Below are positions 46,931 through 58,135 of a stretch of DNA of 64,000 nt, in pieces. The notes under the pieces were generated by a model, which worked only from the letters and a program-made list of their open reading frames with translations, was not told the origin of the DNA and did not search any database. The translations under genes and the position numbers were made by a program. The stretch is from Xiphias gladius (taxonomy: Eukaryota; Chordata; Actinopteri; Istiophoriformes; Xiphiidae). Position 1 is the stretch's first letter. Each line of letters begins with the position of its first letter. The stretch is from positions 27,610,261 to 27,674,260 of the forward strand of contig NC_053414.1 of the NCBI RefSeq assembly GCF_016859285.1. The letters are read 5' to 3'.

Positions 46931-48699
46931 TCATTAGCACTATTGTTGAGCCTTGAAAGCAAAGAACTCTGAACTGCTTCAGTGGAGCTGTGCAGTACCC
47001 TACAGATAAACACTGTTCAAGTAACACATAGTGACAGGGAATCATCATCTTTGACCTCCCCTGTACTAGAAACACACAAAACTGGCATACTGATGGAGAG
47101 AAGTGTTTTAGCAGTGTTCACCAGCAGATGGTGACAGAGACATTTGTAACCACGAAGCAACACGCAGTTCTACCGTCACACTTTGCTCTAATAGATACAA
47201 TGAGCTACCAAGTAAATAGTATGCGAATGTTGTTGTTCTAGTTGAAAACAGATCACGACTATTTGTTTAACGACACAAAGGATGTCTGTGTGGGAAAATT
47301 TCCATATATAGACTGCACTTTGTTGATGCAGTTTATCATCATGGAAATTACAGCACAGACTGAGGTGTCGGGAACAAGTTCACACAAGTCCAGGTTTGGC
47401 ATGATGACGTAGGACAGACAAAAAAATTTGTCACACGTCATATTTCACTGACCCAATCTATCAGCATATACAGAACTGGAGGGATGAGTGTCTGTAACAG
47501 TAAGACAAAGAGGAAGAAAGCAAAATTTTGACTTTTGTCTCTTCTCTGTGGGTGTTACCTTACATCGAGGTGAGTGTTACCTAAACTTGTAAATGAATTC
47601 AGTTCACAGTATTATGATGTTTGAATGTGGTTGTGATCACATCAGCACGAAGTCTGAAGCTTTTGAGAAACTATAATTATTGCTCTAGTCATCAGCATGT
47701 TATAATGATGACTGTTATGGTTTTGATCTTCCTCTTGCCTTAAGGCGCTGTTCGTGTTTTTTTTAAACATTTTATTATACAATATACTATTATACATTAC
47801 AAATCTTATACAGTTCTCATTGTTATTCATATTTTGTTGTTGTTGTAGGCCTAAAAGCACCCAAAAAGCAGAGCGGCTAAAACAGAGCAATTACAGAGTT
47901 AAACACAAGTAGAGATAGAGAGCCAACTGCAATTTTAATGTAAATTCCAACAGTAAGTGCGCTTCTACACATGGAAACATGTACAGTTGGCCAGGCACTA
48001 AAGTTAGCAAACTGAGCCATCGTACACAACTCAGTGTTCATGAAATTCCATTTCTAAAAAGGAAGTATTAATGAAAATAAAAATGAACATTTAACAGTGT
48101 GGTGCTTGGAGCAGCAGTTGTGCTCCTGAGTGGCTCAGATTGACCTTTATTCCTTCTCTACTGTATGGTCAGTGTTTCCCACAACCATCTCCTTCTCAGG
48201 TTGTGGTTATTCACGTTCTCAGTGTTTAATTTTAAAGGCAGCTGTCACACCAAGACATTTACAACTCAAAATTTTTTTAAACAAAATCCACTGATTTATG
48301 ACTATATATGTAATTTACACTTGAGGGGGAAGCAGTGACATCAGCATTGTGTCATGGATATATTGGCCCACATGTTTGTATTCAGGTGCAGACACAGTGC
48401 TGTGTTCACCTCATCTAGGCAGTCAGTGTAAGGGGATGTCACTAAGTAAGTGACCATGGCTGTATGTAAGAATAGATGTAACATTTAATTTAAAGAGTCA
48501 AATTTTTATTCTACAGTATTTAGTGATAACTAGATGCTCCACGTGTAAGCATGTCCTTGCAATTAACTTTAAAACGTACCCCTATATGAACCTGTTTTGA
48601 TGCTATCATATCACCTGATAATGTGCTGTGTAGGTCAGCTGAAACAACAGGCATATATCTCCATATTAGCTTCGCTAACGTTAGCTCACGTTAGTGCTG
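46931..48699. other. Spacer, nothing recognised
   Basis: AT-rich sequence with only short frames such as 47259-47441 and 47642-47890. None has motif or splice support. Confidence 0.45.
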
Positions 48700-49130
48700 C
48701 TAACATGCTACTGTAAGTAAATACCAGTAAATCCTCCAACCTAAACGGCCATATAGATCGTTTGTCCCTACCCTCGGATACGACCATTGGGAGCTTACTT
48801 GTGACATGTTTACTGAACGTTTGCCGTCATGGTCACAATAATAAACAGGAGGTTAAGGCTGTGGAACGTCACAGTTCGGTAAGGTTTAGGCACAATACCT
48901 ACTTGGTTAGGTTTAGGGAAAATTCGTGGTTTGGGTTAGAATAAGTACATCCATAAAGTTGGAGGACCTTCATTGTCATGGTTACAATAGTAAACAAGTG
49001 GTTAAGGTTGGGGAACGGTCATGACTAAAAGAGACAACACTGACTATTGGTTTCACGTGGGAAATAAAAAGTGGCTACCTCTGTTAAAGTATCGCCACCT
49101 GACTTCCTGACATAATTACTACTGCCGCTA
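48700..49130. repeat. Dispersed repeat with 'ggtttagg' motif
   Basis: It contains 'aataaacaggaggttaagg', 'ggtaaggtttaggcacaata', 'ttggttaggtttagggaaaa' and, after a partial internal repetition, 'gtaaacaagtggttaaggtt'. The two blocks at about 48820-48860 and 48975-49020 are diverged copies of one another. The family is common in percomorph genomes. Confidence 0.55.
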
Positions 49131-50265
49131 GAGGTCGCCTAACAATACAATGTAACTATGAGTTGTAATGAACTGCTTGCACACACTACCTATAGTTTAA
49201 TTTTTTTTACAGGACAGTCTCACAGATACACTTGCCACTTTTATCAACTCAACTTCTGTTGTTTAAAGTTCTCCTCTTGTCACATGTTACGCTCCCTAGT
49301 ACTGGTGCCAGAATCCAACAAAACGTTACTGGTTCTCTATTTTTTATGCGGCGGGTGAGCTTAGTTGAGCTAAGCATTATTATACCAGCAGAGTACAAAG
49401 TATTCTCGTTCTTGTCTTGTTCTTTAGTGTTGTGTGTCTCAGAACAAGAGTTCAGAGGTTTTTTTCTCAGTTAACGGGACTTGCAGCAATGAAAACAGTG
49501 TGACATACAGTCACTACCAACCATGCAACCCACCAGGTCAGTCTTCATAATTCTGGCGACTTACCCGCTAATCAGTGCTGCCAGCTTCAAATCTAATGCC
49601 AACTAAGCTAATGCTTATAACCAATAGCCTTGCTATTATATTAGTTCATTCCTGACTTATTATTTCCTTAGTGACAAGCAGATTTTCGTTTCATCCCTCA
49701 CTCTTTGGAGACACTCTGGGGTGCTTTGCATTGGGTGACAGGGCATTGATAGGTTTTTCACTCTTAACAGATATGGCATGCCCATATCTAAGCACTACAT
49801 TCCCAGACTGTACTGCTTAACCAATTAATTATGTGTTTAGACCACAGCAACAAGCTTTGACATGTTTTTATCAAAAAGACAGACAGACAAAAAGATTTCT
49901 TTTCATTTGATTTTCACTGATTTTCACTTGGTTTTCCAAAGAAACAAAAGAAACACAGTACACCCATATATTATAGTGTTTTTAGTGTATTGTGTCAGAT
50001 AAGGGCGCACAACTAATTGCTGGTATGTGAAACAGTTTCCACCTGAAAAGTCTCAATTGCATGTGTAACCCAAGGACAGCTGTTATGTTAGTGTGTCATT
50101 ATGCAACTTGAAAGGCTGTACTATAATGTTCAAGAGTATTCGTCATCTGTAATCATGTCAGTCATGTTGTTGTTTTAATTTTTGTGATTACCTTACCAGT
50201 ACCTCTGATCAGTTCTCCATCTGTGTCATCACTGTTTTTTTGGGGGGGGGGTTTTCAGAGCACGA
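49131..50265. other. Upstream region of the ptgdr2-like gene
   Basis: No coding sequence was recognised. A splice acceptor (ttttcag) ends at 50258, only seven bases before the start codon at 50266, so at least one noncoding exon probably lies farther upstream. A run of ten G sits immediately before that acceptor. Confidence 0.45.
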
Positions 50266-51660
50266 ATGTCAAACACAACCAAGGGAGATCTCCTCTGCCC
50301 CCTGCTGCAGGACATGCAGAGGCACAGCCTCAACAACAACAGAGAGGCCAATTGGGCAGTGGTTTGCATCCACGGTCTGGTTTCCTGCCTGGGGATTTTG
50401 GAGAATGCCCTGATCTTGTGGGTGGTTGGCTTCCGCCTGCGGCATCGCACCGTAGCCTCTGTCTGGGTGCTCAACCTGGCCATGTCTGACTTCCTGGCCA
50501 CCCTGACACTTCCCTTTTTCACCTCTTACCTTTACTACTCCCACAGCTGGGAGCTCGGCAACCCACTCTGCAAAACACAGGCTTCCATCTTCTTCTTAAA
50601 CATGTTTGTGTCTGCCTTCCTGCTGGCAGCCATTTCACTGGACCGATTACTTCTGGTCGTCAAGCCAGTGTGGAGCCAGAATCATCGGTCAGTGGCAGGA
50701 GCTTGGAAGGTGTGTGTATTGGGTTGGCTATGGGCAGCAATTAATACATTGCCTTACACTGTATTCCGTTCAGTTACTAAGAGATCGGATGGGGGTAATT
50801 TGTGCTATCATAATTTTGCCTTGATTTTATCCTCTCAAGCCACTCTGGAGAGAGATTGCAAAGTGAGGCAGGCAGCAACAGCCGTCTCCAAGTTGCTGCT
50901 AGCATTCCTCTTTCCCCTGGTGGTGATTGCAGGGAGCTACATCCAAATAGGTCTCAACCTGAGGAACAGGAGCAAGAGGAGGAAGCAGAGCACCACCAGA
51001 CTAACTAATGCAGTGACTGTGTCAAACAAAGACAGAGCTTCAGGAACTACAAATACCCCTACAACCACAAAAAATTCTAGTATCTTTCTCAAGCCTCTGG
51101 CCTCTAATCCATTTTTAACCTTGACACCTACTACCTTGTCCACCACCACCTCCAATCAGACTAATCAGGGCCAGCTCTCCCAGAGCTTCATTAAAATGGT
51201 GACATTTGTGATTGCAGCATTTGCACTGTGCTGGGCTCCATATCACATTTTCTGCACGATTGAACTGACAGCCCAGCACTGGAGGAACAATCTTAACTTA
51301 GTGGAAGTGGGGCTGCCCCTAGCTACAACCATTGCATTCTTGAATCCAGTGTTGAACCCCATTCTGTATACCTTCAGTTGCCCGCACTTCTGTGTGAGAA
51401 TACGACAAAGTCTGGGAGCAGTGTTTGACGGACTGGTCGAAGAGGACGGAGGGTTGCCGATGGTCCCTGGGAGGAATATAAAAGCTCACATTTGGCGGAA
51501 AAGCAGTCGAGATATGAGCCTTGCAACACCAGGACCACCAAAGGGTTCATTTTCAATCCATAATTCACCTGACATCCACCCCACCTTTCCACCACCTTTG
51601 GCCTCTGAAGACATTGAAGACAGTCATATGGAGAGTACAGGACAAGAATCAAAAAATTAG
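50266..51660 (+). CDS. ptgdr2: Prostaglandin D2 receptor 2-like GPCR (464 aa)
   Basis: Class A GPCR of the chemoattractant-receptor group; the mammalian relative PTGDR2 (CRTH2/GPR44) binds prostaglandin D2 and signals through Gi on the plasma membrane of immune cells. Seven hydrophobic segments fall at about 31-55, 65-88, 103-127, 148-166, 206-230, 310-334 and 348-370. Cys102 and Cys180 would form the conserved disulfide. An N-glycosylation site is at Asn3. TM2 carries LAMSD, TM3 ends DRLLLVVKPVW, TM6 has CWAP, and TM7 has NPVLNPILY. HSWELG before TM3 and SIFFLNMF in TM3 match my memory of the PTGDR2 family. The third intracellular loop is about 79 residues and rich in Thr, Ser and Asn, far longer than in mammals. 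The coding region is one exon; the start lies seven bases after a likely splice acceptor. A related lipid or formyl-peptide-type receptor is the main alternative. Confidence 0.85.
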   Translation: MSNTTKGDLLCPLLQDMQRHSLNNNREANWAVVCIHGLVSCLGILENALILWVVGFRLRHRTVASVWVLNLAMSDFLATLTLPFFTSYLYYSHSWELGNPLCKTQASIFFLNMFVSAFLLAAISLDRLLLVVKPVWSQNHRSVAGAWKVCVLGWLWAAINTLPYTVFRSVTKRSDGGNLCYHNFALILSSQATLERDCKVRQAATAVSKLLLAFLFPLVVIAGSYIQIGLNLRNRSKRRKQSTTRLTNAVTVSNKDRASGTTNTPTTTKNSSIFLKPLASNPFLTLTPTTLSTTTSNQTNQGQLSQSFIKMVTFVIAAFALCWAPYHIFCTIELTAQHWRNNLNLVEVGLPLATTIAFLNPVLNPILYTFSCPHFCVRIRQSLGAVFDGLVEEDGGLPMVPGRNIKAHIWRKSSRDMSLATPGPPKGSFSIHNSPDIHPTFPPPLASEDIEDSHMESTGQESKN

Positions 51661-51939
51661 ATGGAGCATAGCTGTGGTACTACTGGATTTTTAGCTTTAT
51701 GTTTGAGTCGGTGGAATTCTTGATTTATCTTTAACTGTGTCACATATGTCTTGGTTCACATGTACTTTAGGCTTAATTCAATAGAAGTCCTCTGACCTAA
51801 CGCATAATAGCTGTGGCCACCACAAAAAGTATTTGTGACAGGAAGTAGTAGTATGGTTTAATACAGTATTTCTAGCCTTGCTAGTGGCATGGCTCTAAGG
51901 ATAGTAATGTTGATCTGTCAATCGGTTGGGCCCCCAGTT

Positions 51940-52110
51940 TGGTCTGGACTAAAATATCTTAACAACTAGACGATTGATTGCCACGAAATTTTGTACAGAC
52001 ATTTGTGTTGCCAAGAAGATGAATTGTACTGACTTTGTTGATTCCCTGACTTTTCCTCTAGAGGGTTGCTCTAGGTGCTATGCAAATTCTGACCACCAGA
52101 GAGCAGTATA
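51940..52110. repeat. Dispersed repeat, third copy of the left-edge family
   Basis: 'gattgattgccacgaaatt', 'ttgtacagacatttgtgttg', 'gatgaattgtactgactttg' and 'ccctgacttttcctctaga' match the order seen at 1-297 and 1301-1450. It lies after the GPCR coding exon, possibly within its 3' untranslated region. Confidence 0.55.
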
Positions 52111-53784
52111 GCACTAATTTCATAAGAAGACATGAAATTATATGGTAGGGTTGTGCTTTTCAGGTCATGTAATCCAGGAAAACTTCAAATCTGAACTGCT
52201 GAACGTGTGACCACCTTTCTGAGTGATTGGATTTGATCATATCTGATATCCATTTTGATTGACTGTCTCATCACCGCCACCGCAATTGTCCGGTTCCATT
52301 GCACTCAGTCAGACACACGCACCCACGCACAAACACAGGGTGAAGTGTAATGTAGGCCACAGCAATGTGGGATTACCATGAAGGTAGTTGTAATTTGGAG
52401 AGAATATTGGAGAGTGAAGATCCAAAATATAAAAACAGCAAAGGATTACATCTAACAGGTCAGACTGATAAAGTTCTATTTTCCTCTAAACCATTCAGTT
52501 CCAGCAGATTATCTCTCTCCTTTCCCCCTTTCTATTCATCCATTTCTATTTGCCTCTTGTCTCCCTTGTCTCTTTTAATTGATATAGCGAACTAAAGGAA
52601 AGACAAAGGAAGAGGAAATTAAGGAAATAAAAGTGTCACCAGAGGTTGACATGCATCATGTGTACATTTCACTGAAATGTTTGAAAATTGGCAAAGTAAA
52701 ACATATGGATTATAGAACAAGAATATGTTGAAAATGTTTTGAAAGGATCTTTTAAGGGACTGTACAGTAATTATTAGCTGGGAGGTAGTGGGTCAGGATT
52801 AGGTGATAGCTCATAGGGTCAATTTGTCAGTTTTGACAAACAGAATAAACTGCATCTTTATGGGTATAAATGATTATTTATAGACAAAAAGTGTCATATA
52901 AAGGGAGCCTATTATATAACTCAAGTTCAAGCATGACACGTTATGCCAAGTAACAACTGATCATTTAGCAGCTCTTTGATAAAAAAAAAATATTTTTTTT
53001 TTTATGCCTGCAATTGCAAATTCCATGTCTAGTATACGATTTTTTTGGCTATGTAAAAATTGCTGAGTTGAACCACTCTAAAACTGTATTTTGACATGTT
53101 GTGGAAGTTGTTGCAGTTTTTTCATCTTAAGGAGATGATCTAAAGAAAATAATAACTCTGGAGCAGGTGTTGGCTTTTTAGAAAAGTGAAACATAAGATT
53201 TAGTCCCCCACACCGATAATTTTCATACAGTTCCTAAGTAATGGAGTGATGTGTGCACGGAATGGGTTAGAAGTTCCAAAGGACAAGCATCTGAGACAAG
53301 GCCAACAAACCTATGCGATTGAACTAAATAGTCGTAAGGTTACATGGTGTAATTCAGAAAACCTCTCCAAAGAGAGGTTATTAGGTTACTGACAACTGCT
53401 CAACTGCAGAAAAGACAAAAGCACCTTGATAAGATAAAACATAATCAAACAGCAGGAGAACAGTGACACTACTGACAACATAAGATGATGAAAACAATAG
53501 AGCCAGAGAAAGCACTGTGTAAAACAGTTTGTACAGATGAGAGCTAAGGAAAGAATGAAAGAGAGAGTAGGGGGAGGGAGGGTTGCTAAGTATTGCTTTA
53601 AAGGGGTTTAATGCACTGCTACAGTACTTATAGCTGACAGATGCTAGCTAGAGAATTAAAGCCAAATCGCACATCAGTGATTTTCTTTTGGCCATCATGT
53701 ACTAAGTACACACTCATGCATTCACACATATGGTACAAAGAAGAAGAATATGCATTTGTTATAAACAAAAATGTTTTGTTCTGC
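52111..53784. other. Spacer after the ptgdr2-like gene, nothing recognised
   Basis: It probably contains the distal 3' untranslated sequence of the GPCR; AATAAA occurs at several places, for example near 52626 and 52844. Only short frames without support were found. Confidence 0.45.
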
Positions 53785-54600
53785 ACATCAGTGATGGAGA
53801 GTAACTCAGTTTACTCGAGTACTGCACAGTTTTGAGGTACTTGTATTTTAATTGAGTACAAGTACCTCAAAACTCCCACTAAATTAATTCTGCTACTTTA
53901 TTCTTCCATATTCTAATATTTCATAAAGAAATCTCATACCTTTTACTCTATTTCATTTACTTTACAGCTGCAATTGTTTACTACTTTGCCAATTAAGATT
54001 TTACATTTAAAACACAAAAAAAATGTATGTCTCACATTTTCATTGTTAAAGATTAATCCAGTGGTTTGAAACATTGTGGTTTCGTGACTCCTAATAAAAG
54101 TAGTGTGCAGTTGGGGCCCCTTGTCTTCCTCCAGATGTCTATAAGTTGTTGGTAGTTCCAACGCCCTCTTATCTCCCCTGATGGTTTCATTTAAATAACT
54201 GGCCCAACGAGGTTAATGTATCCAATTTTTCCGAGAAAACAGCAACACTAGAGATGTTTTCAATGAACACAGTTTTGTGTAGTAGAACTCAACCTAGGGG
54301 TCCCCTAGGTTGAGAACCACTGGACCAAGCAACCTAACTGTATATAAAATAGTTAAGACAAACTCCACCTCGAGCAGCTACAACAGTAAAATACTGCTTA
54401 CATACTGATGTCTCAGTTTTAATATTCTAATATTGTCATATATAATAATATATCAGTCACAGGGGCATTTTACTGTAGACGCACTAGTTCTGCTTTTGGT
54501 AATTTAAGTATATTATGCTGATACTGTTCCTTTACGTAAGCAGAATTTGCATTTTAATATTAAGAACTTATACTGTGTAGTGGAGTATTTTGAAACTGTG
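53785..54600. repeat. Teleost repeat with 'agtgatggagagtaactcag' start, copy 2, interrupted
   Basis: The left part begins 'agtgatggagagtaactcag' and holds a hairpin ('gaggtacttgta' against 'tacaagtacctc'). The right part from about 54360 has 'cctcgagcagctacaacagt' and 'aaaatactgcttacatactg'. It matches 46540-46930 in order. The two parts are split by about 270 bases (54090-54340) that contain 'ctcaacctaggggtccccta' followed by 'ggttgag', a separate palindromic insertion. Confidence 0.6.
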
Positions 54601-55861
54601 TTAATACATCAATGCAAATTTAGCCAAACATATATAGTAAAACATAGCAGGCTGTGTACACACAACTATGTTCATATATTATAATGTTTAATTGTGTATA
54701 TAGAAAGAAAGATCTAATAAAGTTATGAACATCTATTACGTTTGTTCTGTAACTTCTGACTGCAAGTATTTTACTGGTTGATATCTTTGACTTAGAGTTT
54801 AATAGACCCCAGAATCCCAAACTTAACAAACTGGTTGATACGTGTATGTGGTTTTAATATAAAGTTACTCAGAATTAATATCACACCATTGACTAATGTC
54901 CATTTAAACAGAATTTTTTATTCAGTTAAACAGAGGTAAATGTGTGAAGAAAACTAACATCTACATATTAAATGTATTGATATAAGATCACTTTAAGCTG
55001 GAGAAAGTAATAAATCAACTTCTTGTTATAAATGTCAGTATTGTACTCACCCCTGGTTTCCCAGGTAAGACCAGGATTTGTTCTTCAAGTTTGTGACGAA
55101 ATTCCAGTAAAACAGGGGTTGTTTGCTGTCAGATAATAAACATAGTCGTGGACGTTCTGGAGCTGAAACCTCAACTAGTTAATTCTTTTCTTTTCATATA
55201 ACATACCCGAGGGCAAGATTTGCTCTTTGTGAGCAGCTTTTTAATGCTGGCAAGATTGCTATAGTGCCTTGTTACAGCACATTCAGCCATGTGCTAATTT
55301 GTTTGTTGCTGTGATTTCTTAAATACATGGTTGTAAAGGAAGTGGGAGTGAATGTGGTCAGTACATTGTCGTTTTCTACTAACTGAACTTTTGGATAAAC
55401 AGTTATACAGGACTACATTATGCTATTGCAAATAGATGTTTCAGTTATTGGCATCCGTTCTGCAACTGTTGTACAACTTTCGGAGTGCTACTTATGGATT
55501 CTTGAGTTTCTCAAGAATCAGTAGATATAATCACTTGGGTTGATTTGATAAGTGTATTAACCTGTGGAAGTTTTATTGCCTATGACTTCACCTTTTAATT
55601 TGTAAAAGGGAAAATGTTTTATTTGTTCTTTTGAAAGTAGTCTCTCTGACAACTTTCAGCGAGTACTAAGCTTTTCATGAATTTGTAGTTCCTGATTTTT
55701 TCTTTAGTAACTGTCTGTACCCAAACTGGAATTTTTTTACCTTATTGTGAAATGTCACTGCTAAGGCTGATTAAGTAAAACTTCAATAGTTCCGCCAAGA
55801 CAATGATGAGCAGAGTCTGAGACTTCCTCAAATTTTCACTGTGCAGAGGGTTTAGGTAAAG
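54601..55861. other. Spacer left of the Polinton-like element, nothing recognised
   Basis: AT-rich sequence with no supported gene. It is the outer flank of the left inverted repeat; no target-site duplication could be fixed because the repeat boundaries are eroded. Confidence 0.4.
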
Positions 55862-56477
55862 TGAACCATTGTAACTTTTGCTAAAGAAAAGCCGTGGCCA
55901 CAAAAGTGACCTTTGCTGCATGTCACCCCCCTCGATCTCAGATGATGTGAGGAATTGGCCAGATAGTAGCAAAATTTCACCTGCTCCAAAGTAAACCAAC
56001 ATAACTGAATGAAATTGAAATTATGATACTGACTGCAATTGAATTGATATTGGGAAATTACTTTGCCCTAATTGTTCTTAACCTAAAGCTGTTTTGGTTT
56101 AAAGTATTGACACGCGCTGCTGCCAAATCTTCGAACCAGAAGATACAACATTAAAAACACATGGAATCCAGGGCTTCCCTGGTGTCTTATGTTTCCTGTC
56201 TCACTCAACACTACCGCTATACTGTAAAACGGTGAAATGGCAAAAATCATCATCATTATCATCTTAAAATTAACATACAGAATCCAAGTTCTAATATCAA
56301 ACAGTACATTCAAACCTAAAAAACTATAAGAACAATTTATTGTACTTGGCAAACTGGAAAATCTGCCCTGCATTCTTACCCATTGTGTAAATGAGCTTTG
56401 AAAGGTCTTATTGTGTGTGTATAACCTAACCAACAACTCTAACCTATATTTGAGCCCATCATCATAAAGCCAGGGGG
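55862..56477 (-). repeat. Inverted repeat A, left arm
   Basis: This is the reverse complement of 60797-61531 at roughly 90-95% identity by eye, apart from about 110 extra bases in the right arm. Shared landmarks include 'gcccatcatcataaagcc', 'ctgccctgcattcttaccca' and 'tgcatgtcacccccctcgat'. Both arms keep a long open frame (56517-56083 here) encoding nearly the same hydrophobic sequence with few stops. The protein has no recognised family, so the conserved frame may simply reflect recent common origin. Confidence 0.9.
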
Positions 56478-56734
56478 AAAAAGCTAATGTTAAGAAAATA
56501 TGGAACAGGGAAAACACTGAAAGAGGATGCAGCTAAGTGCTTTACAACAATAGATATACGGTATTAAAGGTGGGCAGTGCAATTGTAAAATATTTGTGTT
56601 GCCAAACTGTAGATTGTCACAGCCAACATTTTGATTTATCATAGTAGAGTGCAGGTGTTACTAATAACATTACCAATACCTCGGTTCCATTTAGTGTTCT
56701 AGTAAGCTGTAGAGTTGCTGTAAAACAGAGGCAG

Positions 56735-56841
56735 TCCTCAAATTTTTGAGGGTCCTATTGTTCTATTGTTACCAGCCACATCCCCTCATTAAATTTTGAC
56801 AGGTCCTGTTGATATATTGTTATCAACCTAAGCCCTGTTTG

Positions 56842-56878
<37 letters not shown>

Positions 56879-56985
56879 CACACACACACACACTCACACA
56901 ACCCCACCACCACTCCCACCAACAAACCAACAAACTTTTCTCACGCAAACACACTTCCCCCTCCCTTTCAGTCCCCTCTCCCTCC
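56735..56985. repeat. Inverted repeat B, left arm (with CA microsatellite)
   Basis: 'gggtcctattgttctattgt' at about 56750, followed by the CA run at 56843-56899 and 'ccctccctttcagtcccctc' near 56960, matches in order the reverse complement of 61531-61690. An extra diverged tandem copy of the first motif follows at about 56785-56830 ('aggtcctgttgatatattgt'). Confidence 0.65.
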
Positions 56986-57700
56986 GAGCAAGTGGTGTGA
57001 AAGTATATCAGTAGAAAAGCATCTTATTCCTTATACCTGTAATGTCACTTTTGTTCTTACTGACCGATTAAAATAAAATCAAAAAAATCATTGCCGCCTT
57101 GAGAGCGTGAATTTGATTCAACCGATGAGCAGATGGGTGGGTGAGGCGCTCTGAAAGCTCTGCGTCCTCATCAAGGGTAGAAAAACCAGCGACAACTCAC
57201 CATGCGTACCGGACCCGCCGCCTCCACGTGGCTCATTGGCGAGACGCCTGTGACAATCTACAACAACCAAGTGACAATGCTCGGCGACGCTCAACCGAAC
57301 ACTCCCGGGAAAAGCGCGATGTACCTGCGTGGTGCCCAGACGCCCCTGTCACACACAACCCCACACGCCAGCACCCCCCACCAACGAACCAAGAAACTTT
57401 CTCACACGCGCACTTCAACCTCCACTTCCAGTCCCCCCCTCCCTCCCAGCAAGTGGTGTGACAGTGTAGAAGGGCGTCCTCCTTCTTTCCTTAAGTTGCC
57501 AGCCGTCACAGAGGGAAGCACCTGAAAAGACAAAAAGAAGCGTCTTAATTTAAAAATTCTCTCAGACACTCAACCACAACCACACACTCCCCCCCTCCAT
57601 GTTTTTCCCCTCTCCCAGCACAGAGGTGTGAGGGTATATCGGTAGAAAAGCATCTTATTCCTTATACCTTTAAAGTCGCTTTTGTTTTTGTGGCTGATCA
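56918..57700 (+). repeat. Three diverged direct repeats, pyrimidine-rich
   Basis: Units at about 56918-57066, 57366-57500 and 57575-57700 share parts of 'caccaacaaaccaacaaact', 'tcagtcccctctccctcc', 'agcaagtggtgtga' and 'gtagaaaagcatcttattcc' followed by 'ttatacct'. The first and third match best at the 3' part, the first and second at the 5' part. Two overlapping frames cross unit 2 (57141-57461 and 57202-57525), but neither has a recognised family, so I do not call them genes. Confidence 0.7.
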
Positions 57701-58135
57701 CAAGCCAGTGCATGCTCGGGAAAGTAGAGCCGACACCTACTTTCTTATTCATATATTTCGCTACCTGTTAATCTACAAAGAATATGCAAGGTATAAAATG
57801 TCCCATCTCCTAAGAATCCCTCATAGAATTCACTATAGACGGGCTGAGACACAGACTTCATGAGTGGTAGTATGGAGACTTTAATCCCCATATTTCGCCT
57901 GTTTCTCTATTTCCTTTTAAAAATAGAAAGATTTAAATCTAGCATTCATATATTATAGAAATTAGAGTCCGCGCGGAGATTCATCCTCCTCCAGCCAACG
58001 CACCTCCGTTTGACGGAGCGGACTATTCTTTTCTCTAATACAAGATTTCTTAAATACCATATCGATGCGCGAAAGGTATTGCTGTGAGGTAGTAATACAC
58101 ATTCATAAAATTTTTTTTCTGTTTTTCATAAACAG

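Noticed and set aside
48762-48944. 60-codon frame in the 'ggtttagg' repeat
   Set aside because: It falls in a dispersed repeat present in many copies in fish genomes and has no protein features.
55742-56002. 86-codon minus-strand frame at the outer edge of inverted repeat A
   Set aside because: It crosses the repeat boundary and the matching frame is not kept in the other arm.
57141-57525. Two overlapping plus-strand frames of about 106 codons in the Polinton relic
   Set aside because: They overlap in different frames across a pyrimidine-rich direct repeat and show no family features; more likely compositional.
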